Assembly (NCBI GenBank): GCA_020445665.1
Contig: JAGRGD010000294.1
Span: 1 to 64,000 of the forward strand
Length of the DNA stretch: 64,000 nucleotides
Direction of reading: 5' to 3'
Source of the DNA: Rhodocyclaceae bacterium
GTDB lineage: Bacteria > Pseudomonadota > Gammaproteobacteria > Burkholderiales > Rhodocyclaceae
This document shows, in pieces, positions 47,847 through 55,358 of this stretch (positions are counted from its first letter, which is position 1; each line of letters opens with the position of its first letter). Position numbers and translations under genes: made by a program. The notes beneath the pieces are model-generated. The model saw only the letters and a list, made by a program, of their open reading frames with translations. It was not told the origin of the DNA and did no database searches.

Positions 47847-48247
47847 GTAGCCGCGAAGTGGTCCGCGTGCGGCACGTGATGAAGCGGGAGTTCGACATCA
47901 TCGACGGCATGGCGACCATCGCCGAGGCCCTGCGACAGATGAAGCACGTGGACACCAAGAGCCTGATCGTGGACAAGCGCCACGACGACGACGAGTACGG
48001 CATGTTGCTGATCTCGGACATTGCCCGCCAGGTGCTGGGGCAGGATCGTTCGCCCGAGCGCGTGAATGTCTACGAGGTGATGGCCAAGCCGGTCATCACC
48101 GTCGACCCGGACATGGACATCCGCTACTGCGCACGCCTGTTCACCCGCTTCGAGCTGTCGCGGGCACCGGTGGTCGAAAGCGGCAAGGTGGTCGGCATCG
48201 TGAGCTTCGCCGACCTGGTCCTGAAGGGCCTCTGCCGGAACCTGTAG
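47843..48247 (+). CDS. CBS-domain pair protein
   Basis: 134 residues consisting of two CBS motifs (about 8-65 and 75-130): VRHVMKREFDIIDGMATIAEALRQM and VYEVMAKPVITVDPDMDIRYCARLF, each followed by a strand pair (SLIVDKR, APVVESGKVVGIVSFADLV). Bateman modules bind adenosyl nucleotides such as AMP, ATP or c-di-AMP and regulate channels and transporters. As last gene of the DUF1538 operon it is likely the second cytoplasmic regulator of that membrane complex. A MITE-like repeat begins 22 bases after the stop. Confidence 0.9.
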   Translation: MSSREVVRVRHVMKREFDIIDGMATIAEALRQMKHVDTKSLIVDKRHDDDEYGMLLISDIARQVLGQDRSPERVNVYEVMAKPVITVDPDMDIRYCARLFTRFELSRAPVVESGKVVGIVSFADLVLKGLCRNL

Positions 48248-48268
48248 CGGATACGCCGCCGGGGGCTG

Positions 48269-48500
48269 CTAACGCGGCAAGCAAACAGGTAACGATTGCG
48301 GGCAGGTCTCCCTTCCCCTTCAAGGGGGAGGCCAGGAGGGGGATGGGGTTGAGTCAAGCGACTTACCCCATCCCCACCCCGTCCAATGCCGGCTTTGCAC
48401 AGCCAGTCCGTTCCGCGGGCGCGAAGCCGTGCTTCGCGAATCCCCCGCCCCGCCCCCGTTGAAGGGGGAGGAAAGTCGATCTGCAATCGTTACCGGTTGG
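48269..48500. repeat. MITE-like dispersed repeat, copy B
   Basis: 232 bases with long imperfect inverted ends. Left arm 48269-48325 includes GCAAACAGGTAACGATTGCG and CCCTTCCCCTTCAA; right arm 48459-48500 reads GTTGAAGGGGGAGG then CTGCAATCGTTACCGG, the inverted counterpart. An inner perfect 11-base inverted repeat, GGGGATGGGGT (48339-48349) and ACCCCATCCCC (48365-48375), adds a second stem. The left arm is nearly identical, in reverse orientation, to the right arm of copy A at 32478. No open reading frame, so it would be moved in trans. Confidence 0.7.
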
Positions 48501-48507
48501 ATGGATG

Positions 48508-49152
48508 TCAATCGCGCGGCACGTCGAGGCTGGACAGGTAGTCCACCACCGCGTCGATCTTGTCCTCGCCCAGGCGCATGACCGCCGCGGTCATCGGCCC
48601 GTAGGAGCGTTCCTTTGTCGGGTGCAGGTAGCGCATCAGGTTGATGCGCAGGTATTCGGACTGCTGCCCCGCCAGGCGCGGAAACTCGTTGCCGCCGAGG
48701 GCGTCCTTGCCGTGGCACGGGGCACAGATCTGGGCAAAGGCCCTGCCCCCTGCCTCGGCGCCGGGCCCCGGGGCAGCGCGCGATGGCGTCACCGGCAGCG
48801 ACGCATAGTAGGCCACCACCGCCGCCCGGTCGTCCGCCGAGAGCATCTTGACCAGGCCTTCCATGAAGTCGTTGCGGCGGCGGCCGGCCGCGAAGGCATC
48901 GAGCTGGCGCAGCAGATAGGCCGGGTTCTGGCCGGCCAGGTTCGGCACATCGGGGTACTTGCTGAGGCCGGACTGGCCGTGGTAGTTGGCACAGAAGCCA
49001 GCGGTCTTCCTGCCGGCGGCGATCAGGGCGCTGGCATCCGCCGCCCCGTCCGTCAAAGCGGCATCCGCCGCCGATACCGGGGCCATCAGCCACCCGGCCA
49101 GCCACATTCCCAAGGCGAGCCGTTTCGCCCACCGCCTGGCTTGATCCCCCAC
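48508..49152 (-). CDS. c-type cytochrome with one intact and one altered haem motif
   Basis: 214 residues from a GTG start preceded by GGGGAGG at ideal spacing. Signal peptide to about residue 28 (APVSAAD). It has the layout of a dihaem cytochrome c4/c553-like protein. The first motif reads CANYH (Cys54, Tyr57, His58) instead of CxxCH, because the fourth codon is TAC rather than TGC. The second motif, CAPCHG, is intact. Likely Met ligands occur in both halves. It therefore may carry one normal haem and one singly attached or no haem. Periplasmic electron carrier, function unknown. An FNR-like box lies 119 bases upstream. Confidence 0.88.
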   Translation of the reverse strand: MGDQARRWAKRLALGMWLAGWLMAPVSAADAALTDGAADASALIAAGRKTAGFCANYHGQSGLSKYPDVPNLAGQNPAYLLRQLDAFAAGRRRNDFMEGLVKMLSADDRAAVVAYYASLPVTPSRAAPGPGAEAGGRAFAQICAPCHGKDALGGNEFPRLAGQQSEYLRINLMRYLHPTKERSYGPMTAAVMRLGEDKIDAVVDYLSSLDVPRD

Positions 49153-49270
49153 TGCAACCTCCCCGCGGCGCTCGTCGGGCGCCTCTGCACCGGCCCGGCA
49201 CACCCCCCGTGCGCCCCGCCAAAGGACAGGGACCTTACCGCAAGCCAGGGTCGATGTGAAACAGAGTATT

Positions 49271-49284
49271 ACGATCTGGATCAA
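49271..49284 (-). promoter_or_regulatory. FNR/ANR-like box upstream of the cytochrome gene
   Basis: On the minus strand TTGATCCAGATCGT matches the FNR/ANR consensus TTGAT-N4-ATCAA at 8 of 10 defined positions; the first half-site is perfect. It suggests control of the cytochrome gene by low oxygen. A chance match cannot be excluded. Confidence 0.4.
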
Positions 49285-49318
49285 GCTTTGGTGCAGCGGG
49301 TATGGCCATTGTCGGCGA

Positions 49319-50473
49319 TCAGTGCGTTATGTCACGGTCGGCCGGCTGCGACCCCGTGGTCAGCATCTCCAGGCGCATCGTCTGCAGTTCCTCCGCCAGC
49401 GGCGCGCGCTTGAACATGATCGCAAACTGGCGGATACGGGCCAGCAGCCAGTCGGCTTCGGTCTCGGCCAGGCTGACACCCAGCTCGGCATAGGCGCGCG
49501 AGACCGCCCCGCTGCCCGAGTGCTTGCCGAGCACGATGCGGTGGCACGCCCCCAGCGGCGCCGGGTCGATGAACTGGTAGTTGTGGGGGTTCTTGGCGAG
49601 TCCATCGGCGTGGATGCCGGCCTCGTGGGTGAACACGTTCGCGCCAACGATGCTCTTGTTGGCGGCCACCGGCCGGCCGGACGCCTCGGCAACAAGAGTC
49701 GACACCTGGCGCAGGGCCGCGAAGGAGACGCCGGTGTCCACGCCGTAGAGCTGGCGCAGGGCCACCACCAGTTCCTCGAGGGGGGCGTTGCCGGCCCGCT
49801 CACCGAGGCCATTGACGGTGGTGTTGATGTGGCTCGCGCCCGCCAGCGCCGCGGCGAGGGTGTTGGCGGTCGCGAGGCCGAGGTCGTCATGCGCGTGCAT
49901 CTCGATCTCGAGGTCGGTTCGGGCGCGATAGTCGGCGATCAGCCGATGGGTGGCGAAGGGATCGAGCACGCCGAGGGTGTCGGCGAAGCGGAAGCGCCGC
50001 GCGCCGGCCCGCTGGGCGGCGTCGATGACCTGGTACATGAAGTCCGGGTCCGCCCGTGAGGCATCCTCGCAGCCGAGGCAGACCTCGGCGCCGAGCTCTC
50101 GCGCCAGCGGCACCAGCCGCCCGATCGCGCCAATCACCCAGCCACGGTCGCGCCCCAGCTTGTGATGAATCTGCAGGTCGGAGACCGGGATCGACAGGTT
50201 CACCAGGTCGGCACCGGTGGCCACCGCCTGCACCAGGTCGTCTTCCCGCAGGCGACCCCAGACCATGGTCCGGGCAGCCAGGCGCTCGGCCACGATGGCC
50301 CGGATAACCTCTTGCTCGAGGGGCCCCATGGCCGGAATGCCGATCTCGATCTCCCGCACACCGGCGTCGGACAGGGCACGGGCGATCGCCAGCTTCTCGT
50401 CTTGCGTGAAAGCCACGCCGGCGGTCTGCTCGCCGTCGCGCAGGGTCGTATCGTTCACCACAACGGCTTGCAT
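49319..50473 (-). CDS. nifV: homocitrate synthase NifV
   Basis: 384-residue enzyme that condenses acetyl-CoA with 2-oxoglutarate to homocitrate, the organic ligand of the nitrogenase iron-molybdenum cofactor. Landmarks are [17 protein letters not shown] with the catalytic Arg-Asp, the metal-binding [30 protein letters not shown], and [14 protein letters not shown] followed by [10 protein letters not shown]. Length and C-terminus are those of NifV rather than lysine-pathway homocitrate synthase or LeuA. A perfect sigma-54 promoter lies 38 bases upstream, so NifA/RpoN control is expected. No other nif gene is in the window. Confidence 0.92.
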   Translation of the reverse strand: MQAVVVNDTTLRDGEQTAGVAFTQDEKLAIARALSDAGVREIEIGIPAMGPLEQEVIRAIVAERLAARTMVWGRLREDDLVQAVATGADLVNLSIPVSDLQIHHKLGRDRGWVIGAIGRLVPLARELGAEVCLGCEDASRADPDFMYQVIDAAQRAGARRFRFADTLGVLDPFATHRLIADYRARTDLEIEMHAHDDLGLATANTLAAALAGASHINTTVNGLGERAGNAPLEELVVALRQLYGVDTGVSFAALRQVSTLVAEASGRPVAANKSIVGANVFTHEAGIHADGLAKNPHNYQFIDPAPLGACHRIVLGKHSGSGAVSRAYAELGVSLAETEADWLLARIRQFAIMFKRAPLAEELQTMRLEMLTTGSQPADRDITH

Positions 50474-50510
50474 GGCGTTCTCCCGGAGACAGGTGGTCAC
50501 CAAGGTCCTG

Positions 50511-50526
50511 AGCAATCCGGGTGCCA
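50511..50526 (-). promoter_or_regulatory. sigma-54 promoter of nifV
   Basis: TGGCACCCGGATTGCT on the minus strand matches the sigma-54 consensus TGGCAC-N5-TTGC at every defined base, with correct -24/-12 spacing. The predicted RNA start is about 25-30 bases before the nifV ATG. A partial NifA-site-like palindrome, TGT-N10-ACG, occurs about 110 bases further upstream at 50631-50646. Confidence 0.88.
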
Positions 50527-50730
50527 GTCCAGGCCTTGAATTTTTATGGCTTGCAATCAACAACTTGCGTTGCCACCCCCGCCCCACCCAGGGCCTCGCG
50601 TCGCGAATCCCACGGCCTCGGCGGCCGCGCTGTCGCAGATGCGACGAGAATCGCGACCGGCTGCGGGAGCCGCTACACTGCGAAGCCATTCGCGGCCCCG
50701 GGCCGCCCGACAGACCGTAGAGGCCCCTCC

Positions 50731-51546
50731 ATGACCGACCGCTATGCCGTCATCGGCAACCCCATTGCCCACTCCAGATCGCCCCAGTTGCACGCCGCCT
50801 TTGCGCGTCAGTGCGGACAGGACATGGCGTACGAAGCCCTGCTCGCCCCGCTCGACGGCTTTGCCGACGCGGTGCGCCGGTTCCGCGCGGGGGGGGGCCG
50901 CGGGATGAACGTGACGGTGCCCTTCAAGGTGGAGGCGATGCGCCTGGCCGACCGGCTGACCGAGCGGGCGCGCCTGGCGGGCGCGGTCAATACCCTCAGA
51001 TTCGAGGCGGACGGCATCCTCGGCGACAATACCGACGGCGTCGGTCTGGTGGCCGACATCCGGGACCGGCTCGGGGTGCCGCTGGCAGGCAGCCGGGTAC
51101 TGCTGCTCGGCGCAGGTGGCGCCGCGCGCGGGGTGATCCTGCCGCTCCTCGAGGCCGGCGTCGAGGGCCTGATGCTGGCGAACCGGACACCGGAAAAGGC
51201 GGTTCGCCTGATCGAGCCCTTCGGCATTCGGGAGGGCCTGCATGGCGGCGGATTCGGCATGCTCGCCAAGCACGAGTTCGATGTGGTGATCAACGCCACC
51301 TCGGCCAGCCTGTCGGATGAGGGGCTGCCCTTGCCGGACGGCGTTTTCGCCGACGGCTCGCTGGCCTACGACATGGTGTATGGCCGGGGCGAGACCCGCT
51401 TCCTCGCCGATGCGCGATCGATGGGCGCTGCCCGCCTGTCCGACGGGCTCGGCATGCTGGTGGCGCAGGCTGCCGAGTCCTTCCTGCTGTGGCGTGGCGT
51501 GCGGCCGGATACGGCGCCCGTGATGGCCGAGCTGTCCGCGGCCTGA
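50731..51546 (+). CDS. aroE: shikimate dehydrogenase
   Basis: 271-residue NADP-dependent enzyme of aromatic amino-acid synthesis, reducing 3-dehydroshikimate to shikimate. Substrate-site motifs are [14 protein letters not shown] and NVTVPFK (catalytic Lys), with NTLRF and GDNTDG following. The cofactor loop is GAGGAARG with ANRTPEK (NADP-type Arg). NATSAS and SLAYDMVYG complete the set. Start is the ATG beginning MTDRYAVIG; upstream in-frame sequence is non-coding. Divergent from nifV and only 4 bases from the convergent kinase stop. Confidence 0.95.
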   Translation: MTDRYAVIGNPIAHSRSPQLHAAFARQCGQDMAYEALLAPLDGFADAVRRFRAGGGRGMNVTVPFKVEAMRLADRLTERARLAGAVNTLRFEADGILGDNTDGVGLVADIRDRLGVPLAGSRVLLLGAGGAARGVILPLLEAGVEGLMLANRTPEKAVRLIEPFGIREGLHGGGFGMLAKHEFDVVINATSASLSDEGLPLPDGVFADGSLAYDMVYGRGETRFLADARSMGAARLSDGLGMLVAQAAESFLLWRGVRPDTAPVMAELSAA

Positions 51547-51550
51547 TTCG

Positions 51551-53380
51551 TCAGGCGGCCGGCCGATCGGCAACCGCGCCGCCGGCTTCGTCCACCTCAC
51601 CGACCGGCAGCGCGAACCAGAAGCGGCTGCCCTCCCCGAGGCGGCTGTCGACGCCCATCTCCCCACCCATCGCCTCGACCAGCTTGCGGGTCAGGGCCAG
51701 GCCGATGCCGGCCCCTTCGATGACGTGTTCGTGGGCGCTGACCCGCTCGAAGGGGTCGAACACCCGCGCCAGGTCGCTCTCGGCGATACCCACGCCCGAA
51801 TCCGCGATATCGACCTGCCAGCGGTCCGGTGCGGAGAGGCGCGAGACAGCGATGCGGATCCAGCCGTCCCGCCGGTTGTACTTCGCGGCATTGGTCAGCA
51901 GGTTGAGGAGGATCTGCATCAGGCGCGTCCGGTCGGCGTAGAGCACAGGACGCGCCTCGAACCCGGCCACCTCGACCCGGACGCCGAGGGTCTGGGCCAG
52001 CGGCCGCGTCTGGGCGACGGCCCGCTGGACGCAGTCGTCGAGGGAGACCGCCTCGCGCCGGACGCTCAGCTTGCCCACCTCGATGCGGCTCAGATCGAGG
52101 ATCTCGTTGATCAGGTTCAGCAGATGCTCGCCGGCGCGCAGGATCTCGTCGAGGCTCTCCTTGCGCTCATCCTCCGCCATGACCGGGTCCATCTGCAGGA
52201 TCTGGCCGAAGCCGAGGATCGCATTCATCGGCGTGCGCAGCTCATGGCTCATGCGCGAGAGGAAGACCGTCTTGGCCTGGTTGGCGCGCTCGGCCTCCTC
52301 CTTGGCCGCGAGCAGCTTGCGCTCCGCCGCCTGGATCCGGCTGATATCCATCGCGACCACGACCATCCGGATTTCGTCCCCGATGCGCATGGTCCGGTGG
52401 AAGACCCGCAACGGAACCCGGTGGCCATCGGCGTGGCGCCCCTCGTGTGCCGAGTCGCGGGTGGCTTCGCCGGCCTGCTCGAAAGCCAAGGCCAGATTGC
52501 GCTGGCAATCCACGTCGGGGAACAGGCGGTCACACCTTTGCCCGACCATGTCCTCGCGGCGGTAGCCGAAAACGTCCTCGGCCGCGCCGCTGTATTCCTC
52601 GATGCGGCCACTGCGGTCGAGCACGAGAAGGGCGCCGGGCATGGAATCCTGGAGCGTGCGATATCGGACCAGGCTGGCGGCCAGTTGCGCCGAGTGGGCA
52701 TCGCGCTCGGCGCGGGTCTGGCTGAGGCTCTCTCGCAGCCGGACCACCGCCTCGCCCAGAACACCCGATCCCTTGACCGCCGCCTGCGGGATCTCGACCG
52801 CGAAGTCCCCCTCGCCGAGGCGCGCGGCGACACCAGCCAGGGTCGTCAGGGGTCGGCCGATCAGCCAGTAGTACGACGCGATCGCCAGCACCAGCACCAC
52901 TGCACCGGCGGCCAGGACAAGGTTTCCGAGCGCCTGGATCTGCGCCTCGATATCCGCCAGCTTGTCGGTGATGTCCATCCGCAGCACCAGTTCGCCGAGC
53001 GGCTTGCCCTCGTGCTCGATCGGCTGGCGCAGTTCGATCCGCTCGTCCGACTCGAGCGCCGACGATGGCCCCGCGAGGGGATAGAGTCGCCGTCCGGTGG
53101 CGTTGAACAGCTCGACCGTCATGCGCTCGTCGGCATTGATTCCCTCGACCCGCCTGAGGGTCTCGAAGATGGCCGCGAAGTCGAAGGCCAGCAGGTCGAT
53201 CTGCAGCGTGGGGGCCACATTGCGGATCACGTCATGCTCGCGCTCGAGCAGCAATGCCCGCTGGGTGGCCAGCAGCTGAGGGCCCCACACGGCCTGCACG
53301 AAGACCGCGAACAGCGCCGCGAGCACGACGATCGGCGCCGCCAGCTTGAGGTAGAGCGGGAGGTTGCGGCTAGCGCTCAT
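51551..53380 (-). CDS. sensor histidine kinase: periplasmic sensor, HAMP, PAS, HisKA-HATPase
   Basis: 609 residues. Membrane segments near 12-32 and 150-171 enclose a small periplasmic domain. HAMP follows (about 172-225), then PAS (about 235-350, with GALLVLDRSGRIEEYSGAAEDVFGY), HisKA with His379 in MSHELRTPMNA and HATPase with DSGVGI and GAGIGLALTRKLV. No REC domain. Its start overlaps the stop of the PhnD-like gene by 11 bases, so the binding protein and this kinase are made together. The receiver may be the HD-GYP protein of the same operon. Confidence 0.9.
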   Translation of the reverse strand: MSASRNLPLYLKLAAPIVVLAALFAVFVQAVWGPQLLATQRALLLEREHDVIRNVAPTLQIDLLAFDFAAIFETLRRVEGINADERMTVELFNATGRRLYPLAGPSSALESDERIELRQPIEHEGKPLGELVLRMDITDKLADIEAQIQALGNLVLAAGAVVLVLAIASYYWLIGRPLTTLAGVAARLGEGDFAVEIPQAAVKGSGVLGEAVVRLRESLSQTRAERDAHSAQLAASLVRYRTLQDSMPGALLVLDRSGRIEEYSGAAEDVFGYRREDMVGQRCDRLFPDVDCQRNLALAFEQAGEATRDSAHEGRHADGHRVPLRVFHRTMRIGDEIRMVVVAMDISRIQAAERKLLAAKEEAERANQAKTVFLSRMSHELRTPMNAILGFGQILQMDPVMAEDERKESLDEILRAGEHLLNLINEILDLSRIEVGKLSVRREAVSLDDCVQRAVAQTRPLAQTLGVRVEVAGFEARPVLYADRTRLMQILLNLLTNAAKYNRRDGWIRIAVSRLSAPDRWQVDIADSGVGIAESDLARVFDPFERVSAHEHVIEGAGIGLALTRKLVEAMGGEMGVDSRLGEGSRFWFALPVGEVDEAGGAVADRPAA

Positions 53381-54191
53381 AGACCGCTTCGAGCCCCATC
53401 CGTGTCAGCGGCTCGTACTCCGACTGATCGGTCGCGCCGATCTGCCCGATCGGCACCTCGCCGAGCCAGCGGGACGCATCGGCACCGCCGCCGATGTCGA
53501 GAAAGGCGGCGACGAGCGATTCGACGACCCTGGCGGGCACCCGCGGGTGCACGCTGATCGGGTGCGGGGGCACCTTCTCGGTTTCGAACAGGATGCGCAG
53601 GCCGTCGCCGACCTCCGGCTTCTGCTCGCGGAAAGTAGACCGCACACCGCCCCCGGCAGCGGCCTCGCCGAGCAGCACGTTGAGATACACCGAGGTGTGC
53701 GTCTTGACGTAGCGCGGCGTGAAGGCGATGCCAAAGCGGTTGGTCAGGGCGGCACGCATCATCAGGGAAGCGCCCAGCGCGTTGGGGGCCGGAAAGGCGA
53801 CGACCTGTCCGGCCAGATCCTCTACGCGCGTCAGGGGGCTGTCCTTGCGAACCACCAGGATGCCGGACAGCAGCCGCCCCACATCCCGAAGGATCGGCCG
53901 GTAGCCCTGGGCCTGGTGGGCCATCACCTGGTGGTAGGGGTTGAGATAGACCAGATCGAACTCGCCCCTGGCGAAGCGGCGCTCGAAATCGGGAATCGAC
54001 GGTGACGGCGAGAGCTCGAGCGTCACGCCGGCACGGCGCCCGACCTCGGCGAGCAGGGGTTGCCAGGTCCCTTCGATGCGGGCCGAGGTGAACTGCGGCA
54101 CCACGCCCACACGCAGGGTCTCGGCCCGCGCGCCAATGGCGATGCCTGCGGCGCACACCAGCGCGAGGCATCGGATCATCCAGGATTTCAT
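53370..54191 (-). CDS. PhnD-like periplasmic solute-binding protein
   Basis: 273 residues. Signal peptide in 1-23 (AIGARA). The mature protein is of the phosphonate/phosphite-binding type (PhnD family, type II periplasmic-binding fold): LRVGVVPQFTSARIEGTWQPLLAEV, FARGEFDLVYLNPYHQVMAH, VEDLAGQVVAFPAPNALGASLM, and RYVKTHTSVYLNVLLGEAAAGGGV. No ABC permease or ATPase gene is near. Instead it overlaps an HD-GYP regulator upstream (ATGA) and a membrane kinase downstream (11 bases), so it probably presents a ligand to the kinase rather than to a transporter. Ligand unknown. Confidence 0.88.
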   Translation of the reverse strand: MKSWMIRCLALVCAAGIAIGARAETLRVGVVPQFTSARIEGTWQPLLAEVGRRAGVTLELSPSPSIPDFERRFARGEFDLVYLNPYHQVMAHQAQGYRPILRDVGRLLSGILVVRKDSPLTRVEDLAGQVVAFPAPNALGASLMMRAALTNRFGIAFTPRYVKTHTSVYLNVLLGEAAAGGGVRSTFREQKPEVGDGLRILFETEKVPPHPISVHPRVPARVVESLVAAFLDIGGGADASRWLGEVPIGQIGATDQSEYEPLTRMGLEAVYER

Positions 54192-55312
54192 GACTCGCTC
54201 GCCTGAAGAGGGGGCTGCGCTGTCGAATCCGCTGTCGCGTCGGCATCGCGCATGCGCAGCGACAGCGCCGCGATGGCGTCGAACTGGGCGAAGAAGTTGT
54301 CCACGACGGCGGGATCGAAGTGCTTGCCGCGCCCGTCGCGGATCAGGTCGCAGGCGGCCTCGAAGGACCACGCCTTCTTGTAGGGCCGCGGGCTCGTCAA
54401 CGCGTCGAAGACATCGGCCACCGCGACGATGCGGCCGGCCTGGGGGATTGCCTCGCCCGCGAGGCCCGCCGGGTAGCCGCTGCCGTCCCATTTCTCGTGG
54501 TGGGTCAGGGCGATCGTGCTTGCCATCACGAGCAGTTCCGAGTCGTCGCCCGAGAGCAGCTCGGCCCCGATGGTGGGGTGGGCCTTGATGATCTCGAACT
54601 CCTCCGGGGTCAGCCGGCCGGGCTTCTGCAGGATCGCGTCGGGGATGCCGATCTTGCCGACGTCGTGCATCGGGCTCGCCTCGAGCATCAGCTCGCATTC
54701 GGCCTCGGACCAGCCCAGGCCCGCGGCGAGCATGCGGCTGACCAGACTCATGCGGGCGATGTGGTTGCCGGTCTCGTTGTCACGATACTCGGCGGCACGA
54801 CCCAGCCGGCGGACGATCTGCAGGCGCGTCTCGCGCAACTCGGCGGTGCGACGCTGGACGAGGGTCTCCAGCGCGCTCTGCTGGTCGTGCATGAAGAGGT
54901 GGGCCTGATGGGCATCGAGCAGATTGCTCACCCGGGCCTGGAGCTCGGCCATGTCGAAAGGTTTGACGAGGAAGTCGCGGGCGCCCGAATTGAGGGCGCG
55001 CAGTTTGTACTCGCGCGACATCTGGGCGGTCAGCACGATGATCGGCGGCAGCAGCGGATCTTCCAGCGCCTGCAAGGCTTCCATCACCGCAAAACCGTCC
55101 ATGTGCGGCATGTTCAGGTCGAGCAGGATCAGGTCCGGGCGACGCTCCCGGTAGGCCGGCACCACCTCGCGCGGGTCGGCCAGCAGCCGCAGATCCCGGT
55201 ACTTCATCATCGTCAGCATGCGGTCGAGCAACTTGAGGTTCGCCGGCTCGTCGTCCACCACGAGCATCGAGGCATGCTCCCCTTCCAGTCGCCATTGCCC
55301 AGTCGACGTCAC
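54188..55312 (-). CDS. REC-HD-GYP response regulator, c-di-GMP phosphodiesterase
   Basis: 374 residues from a GTG start placed 5 bases after GGGGGAGG. REC domain with Asp65 in LILLDLNMPHMDG and FLVKPFD. A coiled linker leads to an HD-GYP domain: HD at 216-217 in HDVGKIGIPD, HHEKWDGSGYP with GYP at 279-281, and VADVFDALTSPRPYK. All metal and GYP residues seem present, so it should hydrolyse c-di-GMP to pGpG or GMP (RpfG-type). It lies between two kinases and a binding protein in one operon. The operon leader resembles a c-di-GMP riboswitch, which would close a feedback loop. Confidence 0.93.
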   Translation of the reverse strand: MTSTGQWRLEGEHASMLVVDDEPANLKLLDRMLTMMKYRDLRLLADPREVVPAYRERRPDLILLDLNMPHMDGFAVMEALQALEDPLLPPIIVLTAQMSREYKLRALNSGARDFLVKPFDMAELQARVSNLLDAHQAHLFMHDQQSALETLVQRRTAELRETRLQIVRRLGRAAEYRDNETGNHIARMSLVSRMLAAGLGWSEAECELMLEASPMHDVGKIGIPDAILQKPGRLTPEEFEIIKAHPTIGAELLSGDDSELLVMASTIALTHHEKWDGSGYPAGLAGEAIPQAGRIVAVADVFDALTSPRPYKKAWSFEAACDLIRDGRGKHFDPAVVDNFFAQFDAIAALSLRMRDADATADSTAQPPLQASES

Positions 55313-55358
55313 AACAGCCTCCCCCGGCCCGCCCGCCCGCAGCGGACGTGCCTGACAT

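Noticed and set aside
50631..50646. TGT-N10-ACG as a NifA binding site for nifV
   Set aside because: Only a partial match to TGT-N10-ACA. The distance is reasonable, but I do not call it as a feature.
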